Positions 8,079-16,472 of a DNA stretch of 64,000 nucleotides are shown here, in pieces. Made by a program: the position numbers and the translations under genes. Position 1 is the stretch's first letter, and each line of letters starts with the position of its first letter. This DNA is from Bradyrhizobium icense (GTDB taxonomy: Bacteria; Pseudomonadota; Alphaproteobacteria; Rhizobiales; Xanthobacteraceae): NCBI RefSeq assembly GCF_001693385.1, contig NZ_CP016428.1, positions 8,050,001 through 8,114,000 on the forward strand, given 5' to 3'. The notes under the pieces were generated by a model that was given only the letters and a program-made list of their open reading frames with translations, had not been told where the DNA came from and searched no databases.

Positions 8079-9803
8079 ATGGGTTTTTCTACCATCGCCG
8101 GCGCCGCATTTCGGGCGCTGACCGCCCGAAAAGACGGCCCGTCGCTCTACGACGTCTGCGACCCCGTGCTGCTGAAATACCGCGGCGGCGACCCTCATCT
8201 GGGAAAATTCTATCGGACGGCACTGGGCAATCCGGCGCTGCGGCCGCTGCTGCGGCGGACCGGGCACCCGGCCTTGCGCGACCGGAAGCGGCTCGGCGCC
8301 TTGCAGGAGGCGCTGCGGCGGGCGCGCGACGAGGCCGAGCCGGACTGGGCCGCGGTGGGGCAGCCGATCGCCGAGCTGATGGCCGATATTAAAGTCCACC
8401 ACCCCGCCCCCAAGCCGGTGGCGGCGCCGGCGCGCTCGCCCGGTCTGGCCGAAATCGACCGGGCGATCCGCCGCTGCGGCGCGCATCTGTTGGGCTCGTT
8501 CGCCAAAAACGGCTTCATCCCGACCTATGCCGCCTTCAACCTGATCGGCGATGCCGACATGGGCGGGCGCGAGATGCTGATGGCGCTGACCGGGCTGAAC
8601 TCGCGCGGCTACAAGAACTCGACGCTGCTGTTCAGCCTCGCCCGCATCTTCATCGCGCATTCGCCGGCGCGCGCGCTGATCAACCCGCCCTGGCGAGGGA
8701 TTGCCGAGCCGATGTGGCAGCCCATGCAGATCCGCCACCGCTCGGCCTATTACGACGCCTTCTTCACCGAGGCGCTGCTGAGCTACGTCGAGACCGGGCT
8801 GGCGTCTTCGGACGAGGCCGCGGCCTCAAGGCGCGCGATTTCGGAGATGGTGGATTTCTGCCTGAAGACCTCAGCCGAGGAAGTGCCCTCGCATGACGGC
8901 ACCACCGTGAACGTGATCACCGCGCTGGCGCCGCTGCCGCATCCGCGGTTTTCGAAATTCTTCTCGCAGATCAAGCAGGATTTAGGTTTCGGCATCTACG
9001 TGCCGGACTGCGACACCACGGCGTGCTCGTTCTCGGCCGCCACGCAAGCCGGCTGCACCGATCCGATCCTCGACCAGCCGCTGCTCGACTTCTATCGCGG
9101 CTACCAGGTGCGCGAGGGCGCCAACGAGCCGCGCGTCACCGTGCCCTTGAACGACAATATCGATTACGAGGGCGGCGTCGTCACCTGGATCGACAATCTG
9201 GCGGGCGACCGGCCCTACGGCAACGATCTCGATCCGACGCTCAACCTCGATATTCTCGAAGTGAGTTTCCGCAATCTTTCGCGCTGGAAGATCCTGGAGA
9301 CGCCGCAGCGGCTGGAGACGGTGCATCGCATCCTGGGCTTCCAGCGGCGGCTGGCGGAAAGCGGTGCGTTCAAGAACCCGCGCTCGCACATCTATTATCT
9401 GCCGGAATTGTACTCCGCCTATTTCGGCCGCTGCCATGCCGCGTTCATGGCATTGCCTGAAGCTGCGCGGCAGGCGATCGATCCGGACGGCGCGTTCGCG
9501 TTGATCCGCGAGAGGGTGCTGGCCTATGTCGAGGGTGAACTGATCGCGCGCGAGATGAACCCGTTCGACGCCGCGCTGGCGCTGATGGCGCTGGCGCATC
9601 TCGGCGCCGACGTCCCATCATTCGCGCCGGCGCTGCATGTCATCGTCGCAAGTCTCGGCGAGGGCGGCCGGCACGGGCCGTACCGGGCGTACGAGTGGAA
9701 CAAGATGAAGACGCCGACCCGGATTCTGGTCGGCGGGCCCGAGGTGACATCGGCGTTCGTGTTGATGGGCCTGGCGTTGGCACGGAGGGCGATGACGAAG
9801 TGA
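8079..9803 (+). CDS. Unrecognised 574-aa protein with a DxDTTA motif, possible alpha-barrel (terpene-cyclase-like) fold
   Basis: I do not recognise this family with certainty. The protein has no signal peptide or membrane span, and its predicted helices are regularly spaced. The segment GIYVPDCDTTACSFSAA places D310-C-D312-T-T-A in a helix-start context. DxDTTA is the acid motif of some non-canonical bacterial class II terpene cyclases, whose alpha/alpha-barrel fold is shared with prenyltransferase-like proteins. Other conserved-looking blocks are GGVVTWIDNLAG, SHIYYLPELYSAYFGRCHAA and EMNPFDAALALMALAHLGAD; the latter two resemble repeats of an alpha/alpha toroid. GGAAAGAG precedes ATG 8079 at good spacing. 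It is divergent from the pseudo-caspase and may be under Crp-like control. Confidence 0.6.
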   Translation: MGFSTIAGAAFRALTARKDGPSLYDVCDPVLLKYRGGDPHLGKFYRTALGNPALRPLLRRTGHPALRDRKRLGALQEALRRARDEAEPDWAAVGQPIAELMADIKVHHPAPKPVAAPARSPGLAEIDRAIRRCGAHLLGSFAKNGFIPTYAAFNLIGDADMGGREMLMALTGLNSRGYKNSTLLFSLARIFIAHSPARALINPPWRGIAEPMWQPMQIRHRSAYYDAFFTEALLSYVETGLASSDEAAASRRAISEMVDFCLKTSAEEVPSHDGTTVNVITALAPLPHPRFSKFFSQIKQDLGFGIYVPDCDTTACSFSAATQAGCTDPILDQPLLDFYRGYQVREGANEPRVTVPLNDNIDYEGGVVTWIDNLAGDRPYGNDLDPTLNLDILEVSFRNLSRWKILETPQRLETVHRILGFQRRLAESGAFKNPRSHIYYLPELYSAYFGRCHAAFMALPEAARQAIDPDGAFALIRERVLAYVEGELIAREMNPFDAALALMALAHLGADVPSFAPALHVIVASLGEGGRHGPYRAYEWNKMKTPTRILVGGPEVTSAFVLMGLALARRAMTK

Positions 9804-9807
9804 TTTT

Positions 9808-9894
9808 GTAGGGTGGGCAAAGCGAAGCGTGCCCACCAGCCGCTGCATCTGAGAAAGATGGTGGGCACGGCGCAAGCGCCTTTGCCCACCCTAC
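9808..9894. repeat. GTAGGGTGGGCAAAGCG inverted repeat
   Basis: The left part GTAGGGTGGGCAAAGCGAAG and the right part (reverse complement) GTAGGGTGGGCAAAGGCGCT are long inverted arms, each also containing an internal hairpin with GTGCCCACC. This is a well-known dispersed intergenic element of Bradyrhizobium and relatives. It starts right after the stop of the preceding gene and may serve as its terminator. Confidence 0.75.
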
Positions 9895-10015
9895 GATTCC
9901 GGCGCTTGCGGGGGCACCTGCAATGACGGGAAGTTGAAAGCGCTGTGACACCCCCGCTCTGGCAAGATGGCGCCATTGTCCGCACAATCCGCATCATTCG
10001 CTACCGGGATTGCCG

Positions 10016-10747
10016 ATGAAATTAGGGACATTGCTTTCCGCGTTCTTGCTGCTGTCACTACCCGCCACCTCACACGCGGCCGACATTACCGGCGTTCCAA
10101 AAATCCGCGAGGGCGATCAGCTCCAGATCGGCAACCATCGCATTCGCCTCGGCGGCATCGACGCGCCTGCCGTCGATCAGCTCTGCCTCAACACGAAGGC
10201 TGAACGCTGGACCTGCGGCGCCGCCGCGCGCGACGAACTGATCAAGCGCTTCGGGGCCAAGAGCTGGACCTGTCGTACAAGGGCGGTAGCGGATCGCCGC
10301 GGCCGCACGGTGGCGCGCTGCGAGGCCAACGGTGAGGACATCCAGAAATGGCTGGTGTCGAACGGCTGGGCGCTGGCGCTGACGCGTCTCTCGCGCGACT
10401 ACGAGGCGGACGAGAAGGCCGCGCGCGAGGCCAAGGCCGGGATGTGGCAGGGCGCGTTCATCGCACCGTGGGACTGGCGCATCCGCAACAAGAAGACCGC
10501 CGTTCTCGGCGCCGTCCAGCCGCCGGAGAATGCCCGGGCGGTCCTGTTGGCCTCGGCATCCGGACCGGTGGCGCCCTCGCCCGACTGCACCATCAAGGGC
10601 AACGTCAACCGGTCCGGCGAGTGCATCTATCATCAGCCGACGAGCCGCTGGTATGCGAAGATCCAGATGAAGATATCAAAAGGAACGCGCTGGTTCTGCT
10701 CGGTCGAGGAGGCCGAAGCCGCCGGTTGTCGCGAGACGCGGCGGTAG
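10016..10747 (+). CDS. Thermonuclease (SNase)-like exported protein with C-terminal sunset-type domain
   Basis: A 243-aa protein with a signal peptide (1-22, cleaved near HAADI). The SNase-like domain (about 25-160) shows RIRLGGIDAPAVDQLC, DRRGRTVARCEANGEDIQKW and AREAKAGMWQGAF. The family catalytic Glu normally follows DAP (DAPE); here it is Ala (A52), while the arginines (R44, R97) are kept, so nuclease activity is doubtful. The C-terminal 55 residues, CTIKGNVNRSGECIYHQP through WFCSVEEAEAAGC, match the small 'sunset' domain often attached to exported nucleases. ATG 10016 is preferred over TTG 10010 on Shine-Dalgarno spacing. Confidence 0.82.
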   Translation: MKLGTLLSAFLLLSLPATSHAADITGVPKIREGDQLQIGNHRIRLGGIDAPAVDQLCLNTKAERWTCGAAARDELIKRFGAKSWTCRTRAVADRRGRTVARCEANGEDIQKWLVSNGWALALTRLSRDYEADEKAAREAKAGMWQGAFIAPWDWRIRNKKTAVLGAVQPPENARAVLLASASGPVAPSPDCTIKGNVNRSGECIYHQPTSRWYAKIQMKISKGTRWFCSVEEAEAAGCRETRR

Positions 10748-10758
10748 CGACATTCTTC

Positions 10759-10792
10759 AACCTCTCCCCGTGAAGAACGGGGAGGGGGAGAA
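10759..10792. repeat. CTCTCCCCG...CGGGGAG hairpin repeat
   Basis: CCTCTCCCCG and CGGGGAGGGGGAG form an inverted repeat around TGAAGAA. It is another dispersed intergenic palindrome and lies just downstream of the SNase-like gene. Confidence 0.55.
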
Positions 10793-10828
10793 GTCCGGCA
10801 ACACTTCCCGACCCATGAGCGTGACGGC

Positions 10829-11665
10829 GTGCCAGATCGACCAACCGAAAAACGATTGCGACGGCAGCGGCGCGGCGGAATGCGGCGGGCGGCGATGTTC
10901 ACGCTCGTCATCCTCGGCGGTTACGGTCTGTTCGCCTATCTGCTGCTGCCGCTGTTCTGGACGCATTACGAGCATCAGCGCGGGCTGGCCGACATGCCGA
11001 TGGTGACGCGCACCGCACAGGGCATCCCCGGCGATCCCATGAATGTCGGACTGATCGGCGATGAGCGCGACGTGGTCTGCGCCATGCATGCTGCGGGATG
11101 GTATCCGGCCGACCGGATCACGCTGAAATCCTCGATCGAGATCATCGGCAGCGTGCTGCTCGACAGGCCGTACAAGGACGCGCCGGTGAGCAACCTGTAT
11201 TATCTCGGCCGCCGCGAAGATCTCGCCTATGAAAAGCCGATCGGAAGCAGCGCCGACCGCCGCAACCATGTGCGCTACTGGAAGGTGCTGGACAGCGGCG
11301 AGGAGAAGCGTCCGGTCTGGCTGGGCGCGGCGACGGAAGATCGCGGCGTCGGCGTCAGCCGATACACCGCCGCCGTCACGCACCACATCTCGCCCGATCT
11401 CGACACCGAGCGCGCGCTGCTTGCGGCCGATCTCGACAATGCCGGCATGGTGGAAGCGAAATATCAGGTCACCGGCATCGGCCCCACGGTCGCAGGGCGG
11501 AACGGCGGCGGCGATCTCTACTACACCGACGGCGAAATCTGGGTGCTACGGCTGGTCGAGGCATGCAAGAAGCGCGAAGGGCCTGCGGCGACGATCCCGA
11601 GCCCGACGGCGACCGAATTGAAGGACCAGATCTGGCGCGCGATCGCCAATGCGGTGGGGAGATAG
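10829..11665 (+). CDS. LssY C-terminal domain protein, membrane-anchored
   Basis: A 278-aa protein with a basic N-terminus, one membrane segment (about 22-42, FTLVILGGYGLFAYLLLPLFW) and an LssY_C-type domain. Diagnostic blocks are PMNVGLIGDERDVVCAMHAA, IGSVLLDRPYKDAPVSNLYY, GRREDLAYEKPIG, WLGAATEDRGVGVSRYTAAV and THHISPDLDTERALLAADL. In Legionella the domain occurs in LssY of the lss secretion locus; its biochemical role is unknown. The start is uncertain: GTG 10829 keeps a basic leader, and ATG 10880 would also retain the membrane segment. Confidence 0.8.
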   Translation: MPDRPTEKRLRRQRRGGMRRAAMFTLVILGGYGLFAYLLLPLFWTHYEHQRGLADMPMVTRTAQGIPGDPMNVGLIGDERDVVCAMHAAGWYPADRITLKSSIEIIGSVLLDRPYKDAPVSNLYYLGRREDLAYEKPIGSSADRRNHVRYWKVLDSGEEKRPVWLGAATEDRGVGVSRYTAAVTHHISPDLDTERALLAADLDNAGMVEAKYQVTGIGPTVAGRNGGGDLYYTDGEIWVLRLVEACKKREGPAATIPSPTATELKDQIWRAIANAVGR

Positions 11666-11674
11666 TTTGCGCGG

Positions 11675-11790
11675 CCATCGCGAGGCGCGGAGCAATCAGA
11701 GCAATTTGATCCTTTTTGCGACTCTGGATTGCTTCGCGGAGCCTGTCATCGGGCGCACATTTTTGTGCGACCCGGTGGCTCGCAATGACG
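11675..11790. repeat. Dispersed repeat, CATTGCGAG/GCAATC class, palindromic arrangement
   Basis: Two inverted halves: CATCGCGAGGCGCGGAGCAA on the left, and GGATTGCTTCGCGGAGCCTG with CGGTGGCTCGCAATGACG on the right. It belongs to the same family as 5262-5300. It fills most of the gap before the aminotransferase gene and overlaps any longer start proposed for that gene. Confidence 0.65.
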
Positions 11791-11864
11791 CCCTTGATCG
11801 AATATTATCTCAACCAAACCTCACGCTCGATTTCGCGTATCTGCCGATTAAGGAAAAACAACAA

Positions 11865-13049
11865 ATGACCGTTCGCGCGGGCCGGGAATTTCTGGCCATC
11901 CCGGGACCCACCACCATGCCCGACGAAGTGCTGCAGGCGATGCACCGCCCAGCGCTCGACATCTATTCCGATCAGATGGTGCAACTGACCGAAAGCCTGC
12001 TCGCCGATCTCTCGAAGCTGTTCGCCACCAAAGGCAAATCCTACATCTACATCGCCAACGGCCATGGCGCGTGGGAAGCGACGCTTTCCAACGTGTTGTC
12101 GCGCGGCGACAAGGTGCTGGTCCTGGAAAGCGGACGCTTTGCGATCGGCTGGGGCCAGGCGGCGGCTGCGATGGGCGCCGAGGTCGAGGTGCTCAGGGGC
12201 GACTGGCGCCGCGCGATCCGCGCCGGCGAGGTCGAGGCGCGGCTGCGGCAGGACAAGGACCACACCATCAAGGCGATCGTCGCCGTGCAGGTCGATACGG
12301 CTTCCGGCGCCTATAACGATATCGAAGCGATCGGCAAGGCGATCAAATCGACCGGACATCCCGCGCTGTTCATGGTCGATACTGTGGCCTCCCTCGGCTG
12401 CATGCCATTCGAGATGGACGCGTGGGGTATCGACGTCGCGATGTCCGGCTCGCAGAAGGGCCTGATGACGCCGCCGGGCTTAGGTTTTGTCGCTGCTAAC
12501 GACCGCGCCCGCGAGGTGCATAAAAAGGCCAACCTCCGCACGCCCTACTGGGACTGGACCGAGCGCGAGGGCAGCGAGCACTACCGCAAATATGCCGGCA
12601 CTGCCCCGGTGCATCTGTTGTTCGCGCTGCGCAAGGCGATCGACATGCTCCAGACGGAAGGGCTGGAGAACGCGTATCTGCGCCATCGCCTGCTCGCCGA
12701 AGCGGTGCGCCGCGCGGTGGCTGTGTGGGGCGAGGGCCAGGTGATCGGCTTCAACATCGCGGAGGCCAATGAGCGCTCGAACACCGTGACGACAGTGACC
12801 ATGAACGGCCACGATCCTTTGGCGCTGCAGCGCTACTGCAAGGAGAAATGCGGCGTGGTGCTCGGCACCGGGATTGGTGATTTGTCCGGCCAGGCCTTTC
12901 GCATCGCCCATATGGGCCATGTCAACGCGCCGATGATTTTGGGCACGCTCGGCGTCGTCGAGGTCGGCCTCAATGCGCTCGACATTCCCCATGGCAAGGG
13001 CGGAACCGAAGCCGCAATCGAATATCTCGGCGAGAACGTGGTGGCATAG
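11865..13049 (+). CDS. Class V PLP aminotransferase (serine/alanine-glyoxylate aminotransferase-like)
   Basis: A 394-aa cytoplasmic enzyme of the alanine-glyoxylate / serine-glyoxylate / serine-pyruvate aminotransferase group. It has GREFLAIPGPTTMPDEVLQA at the N-terminus, the cofactor-binding segment IANGHGAWEATLSNVLSRGD, ALFMVDTVASLGCMPFEMD, and the PLP lysine K198 in MSGSQKGLMTPPGLGF. The C-terminal FRIAHMGHVNAPMILGTLG is diagnostic. It likely transfers an amino group from serine or alanine to glyoxylate or a related oxoacid. AAGGA lies 10 nt before ATG 11865; the longer open frame upstream is repeat DNA. Confidence 0.9.
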   Translation: MTVRAGREFLAIPGPTTMPDEVLQAMHRPALDIYSDQMVQLTESLLADLSKLFATKGKSYIYIANGHGAWEATLSNVLSRGDKVLVLESGRFAIGWGQAAAAMGAEVEVLRGDWRRAIRAGEVEARLRQDKDHTIKAIVAVQVDTASGAYNDIEAIGKAIKSTGHPALFMVDTVASLGCMPFEMDAWGIDVAMSGSQKGLMTPPGLGFVAANDRAREVHKKANLRTPYWDWTEREGSEHYRKYAGTAPVHLLFALRKAIDMLQTEGLENAYLRHRLLAEAVRRAVAVWGEGQVIGFNIAEANERSNTVTTVTMNGHDPLALQRYCKEKCGVVLGTGIGDLSGQAFRIAHMGHVNAPMILGTLGVVEVGLNALDIPHGKGGTEAAIEYLGENVVA

Positions 13050-13129
13050 AAGCCGCCGTCCCTGCTTTCGCAGGTACCCATGCCACAGGCCTCTGTTATA
13101 GGCGAAGCGGTCTCCTGTTGTGCAATTCC

Positions 13130-13216
13130 ACTCGCCGAGGCGTGCGGTCCCGGCTCGCGCGGAGCCCGTCATCGGGCGCGCATTCGCGCGACCCGTTGGC
13201 TTGGCCGGGACGACAG
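13130..13216. repeat. Degenerate dispersed repeat copy
   Basis: The region has CCCGGCTCGCGCGGAGCCCG, TCATCGGGCGCGCATTCGCG and CCCGTTGGCTTGGCCGGGAC, sharing the CATCGGGCGCNCATTNGNGCGACCC core with 11675-11790. It lies between the aminotransferase and oligopeptidase B genes. Confidence 0.55.
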
Positions 13217-13294
13217 CGATGGACTAGCATCCATCTGGCAATTCCGCCATCTATCCCGATATAAGCGGGACCTTTCAGGACCGACGAGGACCGC

Positions 13295-15412
13295 GTGACA
13301 CAAGCAACTGCCAAGAAGCCTTCACAGACCGCCCCCTTCGCACCACGTCGTCCCCACACCTTCACAACGCACGGCATCACCGTGCAGGACGATTATGCAT
13401 GGCTGAAGGATCCGAATTGGCAGGAGGTGCTGCGCGATCCCTCGATCCTCGATGCAGACATCCGAAAATATCTGGAAGCGGAAAACGACTACACCGAGAG
13501 CCTGCTCGGCCACACCGCCGTCCTGCAGAAGAAGCTTGTCGCGGAAATGCGCGGACGGATCAAGGAGGACGACTCCAGCGTGCCCTCGCCGGACGGCCCG
13601 TTCGCCTACTTGCGAAAGTTTCGCGAAGGCGGGCAGCATGAAATGTTCGGCCGCACGCCGCGCGATGGCGGCGATGTCAAGATCGTGCTCGATGGCGACG
13701 CCCTCGCCAAGAACCATGAGTATTTCAAGTTCGGCAGCGCGCGGCATTCGCCCGACCACAAGCTGCACGCATGGAGCGCCGATACCAAGGGCTCGGAGTA
13801 CTTTTCGATCCGCGTGCGCGACTGGGCCACGGGCACCGATCGCGACGACGTCGTCGAGGAAACCGACGGTGGCATCGTCTGGAGCAAGGACTGTCAAAGC
13901 TTCTTCTATGTGAAGCTCGACGACAACCACCGCCCGATGCAGGTTTGGCGTCATAAGCTCGGCACCAAGCAGGCCGACGATACGCTGGTCTATGAAGAAA
14001 AGGATTCCGGCTGGTTCACCCATCTGCACGAGAGTTCTTCCGGGCGGTTCTGCGTGATTGCCGGCGGCGATCACGAAACCTCCGAGCAACGGCTGATCGA
14101 TCTCGCCAATCCCGAGGCGTCACCGCGGCTGGTCGCGGCACGCGAAGAAGGCGTGCAGTATTCGATCGCCGACCGCGGCGACGAATTGTTCATTCTCACC
14201 AATGCGGATGACGCGATCGATTTCAAGGTCGTCACCGCGCCGCTCGCCTCGCCCGAACGCGCCAACTGGCGTGACCTGATTCCATATCGCGAGGGCGTGT
14301 ATGTGCTCGATGTCGAACTCTACGCCGGCCACATGGTGCGGCTGGAGCGCGCCAATGCGCTGCCCGCGATCATCATCCGCGATCTGGCTAACGGCGAAGA
14401 GCACGCCATCGCCTTCGACGAGGCGGCGTATTCGCTGGACACCATGGGCAGCTACGAATTCGAAACCACCAATCTGCGGTTTTCCTATTCGTCGATGACG
14501 ACGCCGTCGGAAGTCTATGACTACGACATGGCCAGGCGAACGCGCGTCTTGCGCAAGCGGCAGGAGATTCCGTCCGGGCATGACCCGGCCCACTATGTCA
14601 CCACGCGGATCATGGCGACGTCGCATGATGGCGCTTTGGTGCCGGTCTCGATCCTGCACCGCAAGGACCTCGTGCGCGATGGCACCGCGCCGCTCTTGCT
14701 CTACGGCTACGGCTCCTACGGCATGGCAATGCCGGCCTCGTTCTCCACCAACCGGCTGTCGCTGGTCAATCGCGGTTTCGTCTATGCGATCGCGCATATC
14801 CGCGGCGGCGCGGACAAGGGCTGGGGCTGGTATCTCGACGGCAAGCGCGAGAAGAAGACCAATTCGTTCGATGATTTCGCCGCCGCAGGCCGCGCCTTGA
14901 TCGAGGCAAAATACACCAGCGCCAAACGCATCGTCGGCCATGGCGGCAGCGCCGGCGGCATGCTGATGGGCGCGGTCGCCAACCGCGCCGGCGAGCTGTT
15001 CGCCGGCATTGTCGCCGAAGTGCCGTTCGTCGATGTCTTGAATACGATGCTCGACGATACGCTGCCGCTGACGCCGCCGGAATGGCCGGAATGGGGCAAC
15101 CCGATCGAAAGCGAAAAGGATTTCCGCACCATCTTGTCGTACTCGCCCTACGACAATATCGCGGCGAAGGAGTATCCCGCTGTGCTCGCGATGGGCGGCC
15201 TGACCGATCCGCGCGTTACCTATTGGGAGCCGGCCAAGTGGATCGCACGGTTGCGCGCGACGATGTCGGGCGGCGGCCCGGTGCTGTTGCGCACCAACAT
15301 GGGCGCCGGCCACGGCGGCGCGTCCGGGCGATTCAACCGGCTCGATGAAGTCGCGATCGCGTACGCGTTTGCGCTGTGGGCAGTGGGGCTGGCGGAGAAG
15401 GCGGAGGCGTGA
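13295..15412 (+). CDS. ptrB: Oligopeptidase B (S9A serine peptidase)
   Basis: A 705-aa cytoplasmic peptidase of the prolyl-oligopeptidase family that cuts oligopeptides after basic residues. An N-terminal seven-bladed propeller region follows the opening DDYAWLKDPNWQEVL, and the C-terminal alpha/beta-hydrolase carries GHGGSAGGML with S552, GLTDPRVTYWEPAKW with D638 and GAGHGGASGR with H673, a complete triad. YGYGSYG and the IRGGADKGWGWYLDGK block are typical of PtrB. The GTG start at 13295 has GAGGA 4 nt upstream. Length is normal for the family. It is monocistronic as far as visible. Confidence 0.93.
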   Translation: MTQATAKKPSQTAPFAPRRPHTFTTHGITVQDDYAWLKDPNWQEVLRDPSILDADIRKYLEAENDYTESLLGHTAVLQKKLVAEMRGRIKEDDSSVPSPDGPFAYLRKFREGGQHEMFGRTPRDGGDVKIVLDGDALAKNHEYFKFGSARHSPDHKLHAWSADTKGSEYFSIRVRDWATGTDRDDVVEETDGGIVWSKDCQSFFYVKLDDNHRPMQVWRHKLGTKQADDTLVYEEKDSGWFTHLHESSSGRFCVIAGGDHETSEQRLIDLANPEASPRLVAAREEGVQYSIADRGDELFILTNADDAIDFKVVTAPLASPERANWRDLIPYREGVYVLDVELYAGHMVRLERANALPAIIIRDLANGEEHAIAFDEAAYSLDTMGSYEFETTNLRFSYSSMTTPSEVYDYDMARRTRVLRKRQEIPSGHDPAHYVTTRIMATSHDGALVPVSILHRKDLVRDGTAPLLLYGYGSYGMAMPASFSTNRLSLVNRGFVYAIAHIRGGADKGWGWYLDGKREKKTNSFDDFAAAGRALIEAKYTSAKRIVGHGGSAGGMLMGAVANRAGELFAGIVAEVPFVDVLNTMLDDTLPLTPPEWPEWGNPIESEKDFRTILSYSPYDNIAAKEYPAVLAMGGLTDPRVTYWEPAKWIARLRATMSGGGPVLLRTNMGAGHGGASGRFNRLDEVAIAYAFALWAVGLAEKAEA

Positions 15413-15442
15413 GCCAGCTCCGTTCGGCGAAGTAGAAAGCAA

Positions 15443-15622
15443 CTCGTTCGTCGTCCCCGCGAACGCGGGGACCCATACCGCGGAATCTATCCGTGTTACG
15501 CGATGGGCGTCGATCGCCGTAACAACGCAAGCCGGTGGCTATGTTGGGTCCCGGGACGCGGCTTCCGCCTTCTCTTCGAGCTACGGCGGACAGGTCGCTT
15601 GCCCGGAACGACCGCGGAGTTG
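15443..15622. repeat. GTCCCCGCGAACGCGGGGAC repeat region
   Basis: The perfect hairpin GTCCCCGCGAACGCGGGGAC is followed by CCATACCGCGGAATC and, about 120 nt on, by GCTTGCCCGGAACGACCGCG. This is a composite of dispersed Bradyrhizobium intergenic elements between convergent genes. Confidence 0.65.
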
Positions 15623-15630
15623 GGTACGAC

Positions 15631-16350
15631 TCACCGCCCGTTCTTCTTTCGCCACTCCGCGAAATCCGTCATCGTCTGCGGATCGGTCGCCGGATAGAGC
15701 CCGAAAATGCCGCAACCCTTGCCGACCTGCTCGGTGACGAAATCCTCGAACGCGGTCATCTCGACCGCCTCGTCGGCGATCTCGTCGGCCAGATGCGCGG
15801 GGATCACGATAACGCCGTCGGCATCGCCGAGGATGACGTCGCCGGGAAACACCGGCGCGTCGCCGCAGCCGATCGGCACGTTGATTTCGATCGCCTGGTG
15901 CAGCGTGAGGTTGGTCGGCGCGCTCGGGCGGTGGTGATAGGCCGGGAAGCCGAGCTTTGCGATCTCCACGGAATCGCGAAAGCCGCCGTCGGTGATGACG
16001 CCGGCGCAACCACGCTGCATCAGCCGCGTCACGAGGATGGCGCCGGCGGACGCGGCGCGGGCGTCCTTGCGGCTGTCCATCACCAGCACCGCCCCGGGCG
16101 GGCAATCCTCGATCGCCTTGCGCTGCGGATGGGAGCGGTCGCGAAACACTTCGATCTTGTTGAGGTCCTCGCGCGCCGGCATGTAGCGCAGCGTAAAGGC
16201 CTCGCCGACAAGTGTCGGCTGGTCGGGGCCCAAGGCGTGCACGTCCTGAATCATCTGGATGCGGAAGCCGCGCTTGAACAGCGCGGTGGCGACGGTGGCG
16301 GTGGAGACAGTTTTGAGTTTGTTGCGGGTGGCGTCGCTCAGTTTTGTCAT
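15631..16350 (-). CDS. RraA-fold protein, probable 4-hydroxy-4-methyl-2-oxoglutarate/oxaloacetate-type aldolase
   Basis: A 239-aa protein of the RraA/HMG-aldolase family. The block GCAGVITDGGFRDSVEIAKL carries the R-D pair used by class II pyruvate aldolases of this fold, together with GAILVTRLMQRG and VFPGDVILGDADGVIVIPA, which are family signatures. True RNase E inhibitors of the RraA type are shorter, so an aldolase acting on a 4-carboxy/hydroxy-2-oxoacid is more likely. It lies 122 bp downstream of the sugar-acid dehydratase on the same strand, which suggests it cleaves the 2-keto-3-deoxy product of that enzyme or a later intermediate. A repeat element lies in the gap, so cotranscription is not certain. 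Confidence 0.85.
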   Translation of the reverse strand: MTKLSDATRNKLKTVSTATVATALFKRGFRIQMIQDVHALGPDQPTLVGEAFTLRYMPAREDLNKIEVFRDRSHPQRKAIEDCPPGAVLVMDSRKDARAASAGAILVTRLMQRGCAGVITDGGFRDSVEIAKLGFPAYHHRPSAPTNLTLHQAIEINVPIGCGDAPVFPGDVILGDADGVIVIPAHLADEIADEAVEMTAFEDFVTEQVGKGCGIFGLYPATDPQTMTDFAEWRKKNGR

Positions 16351-16366
16351 GGTTTCTCGCTTTCTT

Positions 16367-16470
16367 CGTCGTCATTCCAGAGCGCTCGCGTCAGCGAGCG
16401 AATCCGGAATCTCGAGGTTCTCAGGTGCGCAAGTGCGCACCATAGTTCGCGCTTCGCGCCCCGGAACGAC
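16367..16470. repeat. CATTCCAGAGCGCTCGCG / GGAATC repeat
   Basis: Contains CGTCATTCCAGAGCGCTCGC, AGCGAATCCGGAATCTCGAG and the internal hairpin GTGCGCAAGTGCGCAC, ending CGCCCCGGAACGACA. It is a known type of dispersed intergenic repeat and separates the RraA-like and dehydratase genes. Confidence 0.65.
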
Positions 16471-16472
16471 AG

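Noticed and set aside
11649..11864. N-terminal extension of the class V aminotransferase
   Set aside because: The extension translates a dispersed repeat; the family start and the Shine-Dalgarno support ATG 11865.
14120..15442. Large antisense frame across oligopeptidase B
   Set aside because: The forward-strand gene has a complete catalytic triad and family-wide similarity; the antisense product has none.
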